DNA from: JAEMQF01 sp963850525
Lineage (GTDB): Bacteria; Pseudomonadota; Gammaproteobacteria; Burkholderiales; Burkholderiaceae_C
Assembly: GCA_963850525.1 (NCBI GenBank)
Contig: CAWKLQ010000001.1
Span: forward strand, 1-64,000
Length of the DNA: 64,000 bases
Reading direction: 5' to 3'
Shown here: piece by piece, positions 21,219-31,325 of the stretch
Position numbering within the stretch: the stretch's first letter is position 1
Layout: every line of letters begins with the position of its first letter
Program-made: the position numbers and the translations under genes
The notes under the pieces: model-generated
What the model was told of the DNA's origin: nothing
Seen by the model: only the letters and a program-made list of their open reading frames with translations
Databases searched by the model: none

Positions 21219-21901
21219 TTCAAAGCTCCCGTAAATTTGATGATCTGCACGCCGGATGACGTGCTCTGGACGATGGCGGCGCAAATCTCACGCCGGTGTT
21301 GGCTTGAACCGGGTAACCGTTGCCGGACCCCGCGCGTAAGGATTGCCATTGCTCTGCTCCTGGTTCTTGCAATCTTTGCGACTCACGTCTTCGTGATGAA
21401 GATCATGAATTGCCAGGGGCGACTTTCGGCTCAAAGGTGGGCTTAAGCCATCCCAAGTACTTGGGGGGTACAGACCCGCGGTGCCTGTTTCGAGGTTCGA
21501 TTGAGTGCAATACAAAGGAATATAAATTTGCCACTGAAAGTGTGCTCAGACTACGCTGTACGGTGGTCTGTAGAGCGACAGGTTAGGGATCCATATTTAA
21601 AGCAATATGGAATGCGAAAGACAAAATCCAGCCGCCACTTGCTTTACCCCTGTTTAAGGTGGGGCGCGGATCTTGGTCGGGCGGACTGAAGAAGCGACTC
21701 GCCCGCCGGGCGCGAGGTCATGCATCGAGGCGAGATGACTCTCGGCCGGCGGCACGTGCGGGCACGCGAACTTCTGGCGCGCGAGCGGGGAGTGCAGCGC
21801 GCGGCGTTCAGTGCGCGGATGAGCGCCAGGGGGCGATTCGGCGGGGCCCGTGGCACCGCATCGGCACGCCCCTCGGGCGGTGCGTGCCGCGAGAGCGCAG
21901 G
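21219..21901. promoter_or_regulatory. 683-base non-coding region with AT-rich core and dyad
   Basis: It separates the RTX peroxidase from the cyclophilin lipoprotein; both lie on the minus strand. The part 21500-21640 is much more AT-rich than its surroundings. It contains the inverted repeat CCATATT-TAAAGC-AATATGG at 21591-21610, a plausible operator or promoter element for the peroxidase gene. No convincing open reading frame was found. Confidence 0.45.
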
Positions 21902-22843
21902 TCAGCGCGTGCGCTTGGCCGTAGTGATCAGCACATTCGGGTTCGGCCAGCAGCTCTGCCCCAAGCTCGACCCCGGGATCGTGCACCCCTTGCCGGCGAT
22001 CGCCGCGACGACGTCGGCGCCTGCGCTGACATGCCCGAATACGGCGTAGCCGTCGTTCGTGGCGCTGGCGTCGAGATGCGGGTTGTCGATCACGTTGAAG
22101 TAGAACTGCGCCTGCGCGCTGTTGGCTGCCGGCCCGCGCGCCATCGCGATCGTCCATTGCTTGTTCAACAAGCCCTTGTTCACTTCGAGTTCGATCGGCG
22201 CGCGTGTCGGCGGGCGCAGCGCGGCGGGTGGCTCGTACCCGCCGCCCTGCACGACGAAGTCGGAGTACACGCGGTGGAACACCGTGCCGTCGTAGTGTTT
22301 GGCCGCGACGTAGGCGAGAAAGTTCGTGACGGTCTTCGGTGTCAGCGCGCCGTCGGCGGCGAGCGTCACGACGACATCGCCTTGCACGCCGGGGCCTCCG
22401 TCGACGGTCAAGGTCACCTGGGGCGGCAGCGCGACGGTGAAGTTCTCGGTGCTCAGCGTCGTGCCGTCGCTGGCGCGCTGCACCGTGATTTGGCCGGCGC
22501 CGACCGCGGCACCGCCGCACACGTAGTACGCCGTGGTTGCGCTGCTCGCCAGCGGCGCCGCCGTGCCGCGAGTCAGGGTGGCGCAAGCCGGGCTGCTGAC
22601 GTTCAGAGGCTGGTCGAGATTCGTTCCGTTGAGCGTGACGGTCACAGTCTGGGTGTAGTTGACGACGCCGACGCTGCTCGAGGTCACCGTGGGCTGAGAG
22701 GCAGGCTCACTGCCGCCACCGCCGCCTCCGCCGCAGGCTGCAGCCAGGCCACTGACGACGCCGATGCCGACGAGCCGTGCCCTCGAAGGGATGGACCGCT
22801 GGGTGCGTCGAAACAGGCGTGTCGCTGTTGTTGATTGGTTCAT
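21902..22843 (-). CDS. Cyclophilin-type peptidyl-prolyl isomerase lipoprotein
   Basis: 313 residues. An N-terminal signal ends in the lipobox LAAAC at about residue 37, followed by seven glycines, so it is probably a lipid-anchored envelope protein. Residues ~50-140 form an IPT/Ig-like spacer (VTVTLNGTNL). The C-terminal ~165 residues are a bacterial cyclophilin: TVTNFLAYV, HYDGTVFHRVYSDFVVQGG, NSAQAQFYFNV, YAVFGHV. It should catalyse proline isomerisation in exported proteins. Fusing a lipoprotein anchor and spacer to PpiA/B is unusual compared with the ~165-190 residue stand-alone enzymes. Start ATG 22843. Confidence 0.9.
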   Translation of the reverse strand: MNQSTTATRLFRRTQRSIPSRARLVGIGVVSGLAAACGGGGGGGSEPASQPTVTSSSVGVVNYTQTVTVTLNGTNLDQPLNVSSPACATLTRGTAAPLASSATTAYYVCGGAAVGAGQITVQRASDGTTLSTENFTVALPPQVTLTVDGGPGVQGDVVVTLAADGALTPKTVTNFLAYVAAKHYDGTVFHRVYSDFVVQGGGYEPPAALRPPTRAPIELEVNKGLLNKQWTIAMARGPAANSAQAQFYFNVIDNPHLDASATNDGYAVFGHVSAGADVVAAIAGKGCTIPGSSLGQSCWPNPNVLITTAKRTR

Positions 22844-23217
22844 GAGGGACCCGCAGAAGTTGCTCGTGTGACCCTGGCGCTTTTTGCGGCCGGTGGGATT
22901 AACGGCAATTTAGTTGGGGCGATCGTTCAAGGCACTCCCGTACGTGTGGGGCGGCAGGCGTGCGCGGGGGTGCGGCCCCTCGGTTGAGGGGGCGCCGAGC
23001 GGTGCGGCGGCGCGCCGATGACGGGCTTGTGAGAGTGAAAAATCCACGAATCTTGACGCGGCTCGGTCTGTAACCGCATCCCGCGACCCCCCTAGAACCG
23101 CAATTCGGACTCGGCGCTCCTGGATTGCCTTGGATGCAGAGGTGAAGGTAGTCTTCCAACGGGCCTTAGGCGTGGGTAAATGGCACTCATGCGGGGCAAA
23201 AAAAGGGGAGAGAAAAG
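22844..23217. other. Intergenic region between divergent genes
   Basis: 374 bases separating the minus-strand cyclophilin gene from the plus-strand PEP-CTERM gene. It must hold both promoters. I see no clear -35/-10 pair and no small gene. A good ribosome-binding sequence (GGGGAGAGAAAAG) ends just before the PEP-CTERM start. Confidence 0.4.
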
Positions 23218-24026
23218 ATGATGCGAATCAAGCCTTGGGTGGCTGGGGTGGGGTTGTGCGTGGCGGTCATGCCGGCCGCGGCGTTGAATGTCTTGCTTGA
23301 CTTCGAGTCCATTCCGTATGGCACTCAGATTCTCGACTTCTATGAGCCTGGGGTCACGTTCCTATCTGCTCCGTCTAGCCCATTCTTTTCCTCAGGCGAT
23401 CGGGCGCGGGCGGTGGCGTATGGAAACCTCGAGACCCCATCCGAACTTTTCGCGTTCAGCGCAATTGAGGGAGTCCCCGCAACACCGACTGACCCGCACC
23501 CCCTGGCCGCCTCGAAGGGCGTAATGAGTTCAAACGATCTGACGGACCCCACACCGGGGGCTTATGCGCAGATGGACTCCGCGGCAAGTTTCGAGTTAGC
23601 GGAGGCTCACGTTCTGGTACTCGTCACAACAGGAAGGGTCTCTGCAACCTCTAGTCGGGTGTGCTAGTGCCACAAGGCGCACGAGTTGAGGCGCTGAATA
23701 GCACCGGGGCATCGGTCGGGTACTTCCTACTCGACCGCCAGTTCGAGGCGACGATACCTGGAGTGCAGTCTTGCGGGAACGCGGTGGCCGCCACGTTTTG
23801 CAACTGGACCGAGGTCACTGGGACAGACTTCACGTCGACCGGTGTTCCAGGTTCCGTCACTTCGCTTCGGTTCTATAACGACGGGGATTTGCGCACTGCA
23901 ACGCTGTACGACAACATCTCCTTCAGAACGTTGGAAGTTCCCGAGCCCTCCACCTACGCCCTGATGGCCCTCGGCCTCGCCGGCATTGCACTCATCTCGC
24001 GGCGGCGCCGAGAGCTTGAGCGCTGA
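23218..24026 (+). CDS. PEP-CTERM sorting-domain protein (frameshifted)
   Basis: A signal peptide (residues 1-22, cleaved near AAALN) leads a ~250-residue secreted protein that ends with the classic PEP-CTERM tripartite signal: VPEPSTYALMALGLAGIALI then RRRR. Such proteins are processed by exosortase; no exosortase or EPS cluster is in this window. The sequence begins in one frame (23218-23667) and finishes in another (23661-24026). The shift lies between about 23590 and 23655, where a TAG also appears in the downstream frame, so more than one base may be involved. Function beyond envelope sorting is unknown. Start ATG 23218 follows GGGGAG. Confidence 0.85.
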
Positions 24027-24209
24027 CAGCATAAGAAGACGCTCAGCCCCGGTTCGCCGCTGCGCTGCGAACCTTGAACTCGGGGGGGTGCGAGGTTCGC
24101 CGGTGCGATTCGTTAACTCCGCACGGTGCCGCTCGACAGAGATGTGATTCACTGCTGCAAGACACGTCGGCATCTTTGCCGAGGCTGAACTTTGCAGGGG
24201 AATTGACGA

Positions 24210-26794
24210 ATGATCATCTCGACTCTGTCACGGCGCGCGGCGCATGCAGTCTGGCTTGGAGCGTGCATCGCCGCGCTCGGCGCTTGCGGCGGCGGTGGCG
24301 GAGGTGGGGGCGGACCGACGCCACCTGCACCTGGCCCGCAAGTCATCGGCGGCTCCGTATCGGGCCTGGCCGGTACCGTCGAGTTGCAGAACAACGGTGG
24401 CGAGACCACCAGCGTGTCGGCCGACGGCACGTTCAGCTTCGCGACGCCGGCGACGGATTACGCGGTCACCGTGCTGACCCAACCCGCGAGCCAAACTTGC
24501 AGCGTCAGCAGTGGCGGCTCGGGAACGGCGACGACAGCGCCGGTGACGAACGTCGTCGTCGAGTGCGCCGTGAATCCGGTCATCGACTACACGATCGGCG
24601 GCACCGCGAGCGGCCTCACCGGGACCGTTATGTTGCGCAACAACGGTGGCGACGACCTCAGCGTCACCGCCAACGGTGCGTTCGTCTTCGCCATGCCGTC
24701 GTCGGCGTACGCGGTCACGGTGCTGAGCCAGCCTGGGGGCCAAGTCTGCAGCGTCGGCAACGGCAGCGGAACGGCGAGTGCCGCGGTGAGCGACGTCGCG
24801 CTCAGCTGCACAACGACGCTCGGAACGCTGGCTCCCCTGGCGGGCAATTTCGGCGGCGCCGGCAGCGGCGAAGGGGCGGGCGCTGCGGCGCGCTTCAACG
24901 GTCCGCAGGGTGTGGCGGTCGACGCCGCGGGCAACGTCTACGTCGCTGACGGCGGCAACCAGTCGATCCGCAAGATTTCGCCCGCCGGCCTCACCACCAC
25001 GTTCGCCGGTTCTGCCGGCGCGAGCGGCGGTGACGATGGCGCAGGCGCTGCGGCGCGATTGTCCAACCCGCAGGGCGTCGCGATCGACGGCGCGGGCAAT
25101 GTCTTTGTCGCCGATACCGGCAATCACACGATTCGCAAATCACGCCCGCCGGCGTGGTGAGCACACTCGCAGGCTTTGCCGGGCTGCACGGCAGCATCGA
25201 CAGCGTCAAGGCTGGAGCACGCTTCAATTTGCCGACCGGCGTGGCGGTGGACAGCCTGGGCAACGTGTTTGTCGCCGACAGCGGCAACCACACGATCCGC
25301 AGAGTCACGCCGGCGGGCGTGGTGAGCACGTTCGCCGGTTTGGCGGGCAGTGCGGGAAGCGCAGACGGCACGGCAAGCGCGGCACGCTTCGACACGCCGC
25401 TCGGCGTGGCGGTGGACAGCGCGAACAACCTGTTCGTTAGCGATTCGAACAACCACACGATTCGCCGAATCACGCCTGCAGGCGTCGTGAGCACATTCGC
25501 TGGTTCGCCCACCGGCCTGGGTTCCGTCGACGGCACGGGAGCGGCGGCGCAATTCGGCCGCACCGCGGGCGTGAGCACAGACAGCGCCGGCAACGTGTAC
25601 GTCACGGAGTTCGAGAGCTACGTGATCCGCAAAATCACTCCCGCCGCCGAGGTGAGCACGCTCGCCGGCTCGGCGGGCTTGAACGGCGCGACCGACGCCA
25701 CCGGCGCGGCAGCGCGCTTCTATCGGCCATTCGGCGTGACCGTCGACGCGGCGGGCAATGCCTACATTGCCGACACGGGCAACAGCCTGATCCGCAAGAT
25801 GAGCCCGGCGGGCGCCGTGACGACGCTCGCCGGGTCGGTCGCGATCGGCGGCAGCGTCGACGGCACGGGCGCCGCTGCGCGCTTCCTCAATGCGTCAGGC
25901 GTCGCGACCGACAGCGCGGGCAACGCGTTTGTCGCCGATCGGCTCGACCACACGATCCGAAGAATCACCACGGCCGGCGTCGTGACCACATTCGCCGGCG
26001 CGCCGGGGTCCAGTGGAGCCGTCGATGACACCGGCAACGCGGCGTTGTTCTCGTCCCCGGTCGGTGTGGCGACCGACGGCGCTGACAACATCTATGTCGC
26101 CGACCGCGCCAACCATGCGATCCGCAAGATCTCTCCCGCCGGTGTGGTGACGACGCTCGCCGGGTCGATGGGCGCCCCCGGCAGCGCTGACGGTGCCGCA
26201 GCGGTGGCGCGATTCCAGTTTCCCGAAGGCGTTGCCGTGGACAGCGTGGGCAACGTTTACGTCGCCGACACCGGCAACCACACGATCCGGAAAATCGACC
26301 TCGCCGGAATGGTGACGACACTGGCCGGCCTCGCGGGCGATGCGGCCTTCGCAGACGGCATAACGACTGCGGCACGCTTCAGCGCCCCGGTGGGCATCGC
26401 AGTCGACGCTGCGGGCAATATCGTCGTGACCGACGCGAGCAACACGATTCGCAAAGTCACAACGGCCGGCGTGGTGAGCACGATCGCCGGCTTGGCGCAG
26501 AACCCAGGCAGTGCCGACGGCACCGGAACCACGGCCCGATTCAACGCGCCGACGTCCATCGGTACCGACGGCGCGGGTAATGTGTACGTCGCTGATCGAA
26601 ACAACGGCACGATCCGAAAAGTCACACCGGCCGGTGCGGTGGCGACGATCGTGGGTGTCGCAGGCCAATCCGGCTTCACCGCTGGCGCGCTGCCAGGTGT
26701 GTTGACGACCCCCGTGGCCGGCGTGACCGTGCGCGGAACGACGATGATCATCACCATGCCTGCCGGAGTGGCGGTGGTTCAAGGCCTTCAGTAA
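24210..26794 (+). CDS. NHL-repeat lipoprotein (single frameshift)
   Basis: About 861 residues if joined. The lipobox is LGAC at residues 23-26, followed by nine glycines. Two Ig-like/carboxypeptidase-regulatory-like repeats occupy ~45-210 (VSGLAGTVELQNNGG, ASGLTGTVMLRNNGG). Then come eleven NHL repeats of the type GVAVDSAGNVYVADTGNHTI, ~55 residues apart, predicting a beta-propeller. The first two NHL repeats are in one frame and the other nine in the next. The switch is at CGCAAATCACG near 25138, where one extra A gives IRKITPAGVVST as in the sister repeats. NHL propellers bind proteins or ligands; nothing shows catalytic residues. It is probably anchored to the outer membrane or surface. 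Confidence 0.88.
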
Positions 26795-26896
26795 TACGAT
26801 CTCGCGTTCAATGGCATAAGACCCACGCGCTGGGAGAGATCGCTTCCGGCCCGGTGCTGCCGTTTGAACGTCGGCTGTGCGTGCCGTTGTCCGAGC

Positions 26897-27131
26897 GGCG
26901 CGGCAGGCGGCACCCGGCGGGGGCTCATGCTGGAGCGGTCTGCGCTTCGCTCCGACTCCGCTGCGGTGCTCGCTCTCGGGTCGCGCCGCGAACTCGCTTC
27001 GCTCACTGCGTTCGCTACGCTCAAACAGGCGCGGCGAAGTCAGTCTACGAAGCGCGCTTCGCGCGCCGACCCGAGAGCTCCGCTCCTCGCCGCCCCAGAA
27101 ATCGCCCCCACCGGGTGCCGCCTGCCGCGCC
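26897..27131 (+). repeat. MITE-like element, copy 1 (235 bp)
   Basis: Its ends are near-perfect terminal inverted repeats of ~27 bases: GGCGCGGCAGGCGGCACCCG at the left, its complement CGGGTGCCGCCTGCCGCGCC at the right. The interior is itself rich in short palindromes (GCGAACTCGCTTCGCTCAC). It encodes no transposase. The reverse complement of the element at 27261-27495 matches it over the full length with scattered substitutions. Confidence 0.75.
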
Positions 27132-27260
27132 ACCACCGGCTGGTTCTCTGCGATGCAAACCCGAGGCGTTTCCGCGCAAGCGTGCCAGACTGGGCTCTGG
27201 TGCGTCTCTGAAACGCGGTGAGTCAGAGGGTATTTGTGCAACGCAACGCACGAGGGTGGT

Positions 27261-27495
27261 GGCGCGGCAGGCGCTACCCGCAGGGGGCGATTTCTGGAGC
27301 GGCGAGGAGCGCAGTCTTGAAGTCGGCGCGCGCAGCGCGCATCCACAGTCTGACTCGCCGCGCCTGTCTGAGCGTAGCGAACGCAGTGAGCGCAGCGAGT
27401 TCGCGGCGCGACTTCAAGACGAGCACCGCAGCGAAGTCGGAGCGAAGCGTAGACCGCTCCAGCATGAGCCCCCTGCGGGTAGCGCCTGCCGCGCC
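27261..27495 (-). repeat. MITE-like element, copy 2, inverted (235 bp)
   Basis: It has the same length as copy 1 in opposite orientation. Its own terminal inverted repeats are GGCGCGGCAGGCGCTACCCG and the complement at the right end. The ends differ from copy 1 by a few compensated changes (GGCACC versus GCTACC), which are matched at both ends of each copy. That suggests pairing within an element is maintained. The shared sequence extends six bases (GGTGGT/ACCACC) at the inner ends only. Confidence 0.75.
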
Positions 27496-27636
27496 GCGCC
27501 GGACTCAACGCGAAAGAGTCAACAGGTTCGACCGTCAGCAACGGGCCGAGACCAGCCTGCCATTCCGATGCAGTGGAATGCGAAAAAGCATCAGCCAGGT
27601 TTCGCGTCGCGACTGACCGGTGCGCTGCGCACGCAT

Positions 27637-27659
27637 CGAGCGCCGCATCGCGGCGCTCG
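27637..27659 (-). terminator. Hairpin downstream of the type I secretion operon
   Basis: A perfect 10-bp stem CGAGCGCCGC / GCGGCGCTCG with a three-base loop, about 40 bases after the HlyD stop. There is no T-run, so it would act as a Rho-dependent or mRNA-end hairpin if at all. Confidence 0.45.
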
Positions 27660-27698
27660 GTGACTCAAGTCAACCCGCGAGGGGTTGCGGCTCGCTGA

Positions 27699-29087
27699 TT
27701 ACCGCTCCCGGAACGCGCTCTCGCGCACCGCGATCACCGGCTTCAGGAGGTAGGAGAGCACCGTTTTCTCGCCCGTCACGATGTCGACCTGCGCCTGCAT
27801 GCCCGACATGATGGGCAGCTTCTTGTCGAGGTTCTCGAACATCGTGCGATCGGTTTGCACGCGCACCAGAAAGTACGAGTCACCGCGCTCGTTGGTGATC
27901 GCGTCCGGGCTGATCTGCACCACCTTGCCCGGCATCGCACCGAACAGCGAATAGTCGTACGCGGTGAGCTTGACGCGTGCCGTTTGGCCGACGAGAACGA
28001 AGCCGATGTCCTTCGGGTTGATCATCGCCTCGACGATCAGCGGGTCGTCGGCTGGAACGAGTTCGACGAGCGGCTCGCCCGGCTTGGCCACACCGCCGAC
28101 GGTGTTGACGAAGACGCGGTTCACGATGCCGCGCACCGGCGCCTTGAGTTCGGTGCGGTCGACGCGGTCCTCGAGCGCGGGCATGCCTTGTTCCATCGCA
28201 CGCAGGTCGGTGGTGGCGCGGTTCAATTCTTCGCGCGCCTGGGTGCGGAACTGCTTTTGCGTGCTGCTCGCGCGCGCCCGGGCTTCGATGATGGCCTGCT
28301 CGGCGCGCGGGATCACCGCCTTGGCCGACGCGAGGCGGCCTTCACTCTCCGATATCGAGCGGTCCAGGCGCACCAGCTCGATGCGCGGTTCGAGGCCCTG
28401 CGCGACGAGTTTCTCCATGATGAGGCGTTCGTCCCGTGCGCCTGCCAGGGCGTGTTCGGCCGTGGCCATCATGATGCGGGCTTCTTCCACTTCTTTCGTG
28501 CGCTGCTCGATCTGGGCGTCGAACATCACCGCCTGCATGCCTTGTTCGGCCTGGCGGCCTTCGAACGACGCGAGCTCGACGCGCACGAACTCCGGGCTCT
28601 CGCGCTTCAGCTCAGGGGGGAACTTCGGCTCCACGCCTTCGGCCTCGGCCTGTAGGCGAACCCGGCGCGCCTGCAGCGCGAGAGTCTGCTGGCGGCGCGT
28701 TTCGAACTCGCCGCCGGCTTGGGTCGGGCTCAGCGAAACGAGCAGCGTTCCGGCTTCGACGGACTGGCCTTGCACGACGTGAATGCCGCGCACCAGGCCG
28801 CCCTCCAGGCTTTGCATCAATTGCACGCGCGCCGACGGGATGACCTTGCCCATCGCCTGCGCGACGGTGTCGACCTCCGACATGTGCGCCCACACGATCA
28901 GCGCCGCGAACGTGGCGCCGATTGAAAACAGCAGGATGCTCGACGCGCGATTGATCTCGCCCAGGCGAGACGCCTGCGAAATGCTCTCGAAGTGGCGTGG
29001 TTTGCGCGCGGGCTTGGGGCTGGGCTTCATGGTCGTCTCGAGGGTTGGCGGCGTTTGCGGGGCTTGTCCAGGCGAGGGCTTGCTCAT
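27699..29087 (-). CDS. Type I secretion periplasmic adaptor (HlyD/LapC family)
   Basis: 462 residues. A proline/lysine-rich cytoplasmic tail leads to one transmembrane helix at ~48-68 (ASSILLFSIGATFAALIVWA). Long coiled coil follows (~150-310), then the HlyD-type C-terminal barrel (LKAPVRGIVNRVFVNTVGGV, PGEPLVELVPADD, GMQAQVDIVTGEKTVLSYLLKP). It links the inner-membrane ABC transporter to the TolC-like channel. Start ATG 29087 overlaps the ABC transporter stop by four bases (ATGA), so they are translationally coupled. It is intact, unlike the secreted substrates nearby. Confidence 0.93.
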   Translation of the reverse strand: MSKPSPGQAPQTPPTLETTMKPSPKPARKPRHFESISQASRLGEINRASSILLFSIGATFAALIVWAHMSEVDTVAQAMGKVIPSARVQLMQSLEGGLVRGIHVVQGQSVEAGTLLVSLSPTQAGGEFETRRQQTLALQARRVRLQAEAEGVEPKFPPELKRESPEFVRVELASFEGRQAEQGMQAVMFDAQIEQRTKEVEEARIMMATAEHALAGARDERLIMEKLVAQGLEPRIELVRLDRSISESEGRLASAKAVIPRAEQAIIEARARASSTQKQFRTQAREELNRATTDLRAMEQGMPALEDRVDRTELKAPVRGIVNRVFVNTVGGVAKPGEPLVELVPADDPLIVEAMINPKDIGFVLVGQTARVKLTAYDYSLFGAMPGKVVQISPDAITNERGDSYFLVRVQTDRTMFENLDKKLPIMSGMQAQVDIVTGEKTVLSYLLKPVIAVRESAFRER

Positions 29088-31282
29088 GATTGCGGGTCCT
29101 TGGTCGCGACCCCGCCCACCGTGGCGACGCGCATGACTTTGTCTTTCGGACCTTGGGCAACGATCTTGCCGCGGTCCAGGACGATGACTTTGTCGACGAG
29201 CTCGAGCATCGACGGCTTGTGCGTGATCAGCACGAGCGTCTTGCCCTGGGTGGCGAATTTGAGTTGGGCGAGCAGTTGACGCTCGGCGGTCGGGTCCATC
29301 GCGCTGGTGGGTTCGTCCAGGATCAGCATCGGCGCGTCGCCGATCAGCGCCCGGGCAATGGCGACAGCCTGGCGCTGGCCGCCCGACAGCCCTTCGCCGT
29401 GTTCGCCGACTTTCAACTGGTAGCCCTCGGGGTGCAGGTTCGCGAACTCGTGAACGCCGGCGAGTTCGGCGGCGCGCATCACCTGGGCGTCGGTCGGGCG
29501 ATTTGCGCCCAGGGCAATGTTCTGGCGCAGCGTGCCGCTCATGAGCCAGGTGTCTTGCAGCACCGAGCCGATGTTGCGGCGCAGATCGGACGGGTCGATC
29601 TGGCGGATGTCGTGGCCGCCCACCAGCAGCTTGCCTTCGTCGGGCGGGTACATGCCGAGAAGCAGTTTCGTCAGCGTCGACTTGCCCGAGCCGACACGGC
29701 CGATGATCGCGACGCGCTCGCCGGGCTCGATGCGCAGCGTCACCTTGTCGAGAATCGGCATCTGCTGCCCCGGGTATTTGAAGCTCACTTCGTTGAGCTC
29801 GATCGAACCGCGCAGCCGGCTGTAGGCGAGGCGCGGCTGGCCCGGCACATGCTCGCGCGGCAGCGCCATCACCTGGCACAGCGCCTTGTAGCTGGCGAGC
29901 GACTGGTTCATGCGAATCATCAGCTGCGACAGCTGCGACATCGGTTGGATCGCACGCCCGCACAGAATCGAGCCGGCGATGATCGCGCCCATCCCGACCT
30001 TCCCGTCCATGGCGAGGAATACGCCGATCGTCACGGTTGCGATCTGCGACACCATGAAGACGAAATTCGCCCAATTGGCACCGAGTGTGGCGAGCAGCCG
30101 CATCTTCATGCCCACGCGCGCCTGGTGCGCGACCGACTCTTGCCAACGCCTGCGCATCACCGCACCGGCGCCCAGCGCCTTGATCGTCTCCAGCCCGTAC
30201 AGGGTTTCGACGAGCACGGCCTGCTTGCTCTGGCTGTCTTCCTGGCTCGTCTGCGACTGGCTCTTCATCGAAGGCTGCAGGATCAGGCCGCCGATGAACA
30301 TCAGCGCAATCGCCACGATCGGCACCCAGGCCATCGGCCCGCCGATGAAGTACAGCGCGATGATGAACAGCACCGCAAAGGGAATGTCAATGAGGGTCGT
30401 CAATGTCGCGGAAGTGAAGAAATCTCGCAGCGTTTCGTATTCCTTGAGCACGTTCGCCAAGGAGCCGGTGGGGCCGCGCCGTGCACGCATGTCCAGGTCG
30501 AGCACGTGGTCGAACACGGCGTCGGCGATTTCGGTGTCGGCGCGGCTGCCGGCGACGTCGAGAAAGTAGGCACGCAGCGTGCGGATCACGAAGTCGCTGA
30601 AGAACACGATGCCCACGCCGAACAGCAAGGCGTAGAGCGAGCCGAGCGCGTTGTTCGGGATGACGCGGTCGTAGACGATCATCGAAAAGATCGATGACGC
30701 GAGCGCGAAGACGCTGGTCAGCACGGCCGCCAGGCCGGCGCGAAGGTAGAGCGGCCGGCCGATGCTGATGGGGCCCCAGAACCAGTGGCCGCGGCGCCCG
30801 CGCGGCACGCCCGCTTCGCTGCTCGGCACGCGCATCGGCGGTTGCACGCGCAGGCACGTTCCCGCGTACTGCGTCATCAATTCGTCGAAGGGCAAGCGCA
30901 CGGTGCGCCCGTCCTGCGGAACGAAGACTTCGTAGTCGTCGGGTCCGTCGCGCGACAGCAGCACGACGGCCTTGCCGTCATGGCCCATGATCAGCAGCGG
31001 CTCGTTGGGCGCGGGCGCCGGCGGCTCGGCGACACGCAGGGTTTGCGTCGAAAAGCCCAGGCTTTCGATGGCGTCGACAAATTCCTCGAGTCTCCAGAAT
31101 TCCTCGGGTCGCGCGACGCCCGCGCGCAGCGCAGCGAGCGACATCGGCTGGCCATAGTGGTCCAGCAGGAACAGCAGGCAGGCCTCCAGGGGCTCGGGCG
31201 CGCTTTCCTGCGGCGGCGCAGCAGCTTCTGCGCCCGTGGAGGGAGGTAGCGCGACGGGGAGTTTTTCGACGGGTGCGAGCAT
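29084..31282 (-). CDS. Type I secretion ABC transporter / permease with C39-like domain (LapB-type)
   Basis: 732 residues. The N-terminal ~130 residues resemble a C39 peptidase fold but lack the catalytic Cys motif (LEACLLFLLDHYGQ), as in RTX exporters where the domain binds substrate. A six-helix membrane domain follows (~170-440). The ATPase has Walker A GRVGSGKST, signature LSGGQRQAVAIAR, Walker B MLILDEPT. It drives unfolded RTX proteins through the channel. It lies 43 bases after the TolC-like gene and overlaps the HlyD gene. The two RTX proteins at 1-1712 and 15949-21218 are the likely cargo. Confidence 0.94.
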   Translation of the reverse strand: MLAPVEKLPVALPPSTGAEAAAPPQESAPEPLEACLLFLLDHYGQPMSLAALRAGVARPEEFWRLEEFVDAIESLGFSTQTLRVAEPPAPAPNEPLLIMGHDGKAVVLLSRDGPDDYEVFVPQDGRTVRLPFDELMTQYAGTCLRVQPPMRVPSSEAGVPRGRRGHWFWGPISIGRPLYLRAGLAAVLTSVFALASSIFSMIVYDRVIPNNALGSLYALLFGVGIVFFSDFVIRTLRAYFLDVAGSRADTEIADAVFDHVLDLDMRARRGPTGSLANVLKEYETLRDFFTSATLTTLIDIPFAVLFIIALYFIGGPMAWVPIVAIALMFIGGLILQPSMKSQSQTSQEDSQSKQAVLVETLYGLETIKALGAGAVMRRRWQESVAHQARVGMKMRLLATLGANWANFVFMVSQIATVTIGVFLAMDGKVGMGAIIAGSILCGRAIQPMSQLSQLMIRMNQSLASYKALCQVMALPREHVPGQPRLAYSRLRGSIELNEVSFKYPGQQMPILDKVTLRIEPGERVAIIGRVGSGKSTLTKLLLGMYPPDEGKLLVGGHDIRQIDPSDLRRNIGSVLQDTWLMSGTLRQNIALGANRPTDAQVMRAAELAGVHEFANLHPEGYQLKVGEHGEGLSGGQRQAVAIARALIGDAPMLILDEPTSAMDPTAERQLLAQLKFATQGKTLVLITHKPSMLELVDKVIVLDRGKIVAQGPKDKVMRVATVGGVATKDPQS

Positions 31283-31325
31283 GATTGAAACCGGTGAGGT
31301 TTGGGGGGTCGAGTCGGCGGAATGT

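Larger units (their letters stand above)
26795..27698. other. Non-coding 0.9-kb region carrying paired inverted elements
   Basis: No gene is supported. Its frames are repeats of Arg/Ser-rich text produced by two related elements (26897-27131 and 27261-27495, listed separately). The remaining sequence is a short tail after the NHL gene, a ~130-base spacer, and ~200 bases before the HlyD stop with a hairpin at 27637-27659. Confidence 0.7.

Noticed and set aside
26854..27663. 269-residue plus-strand frame
   Set aside because: It runs across both inverted 235-bp elements, and its text is translated repeat sequence.
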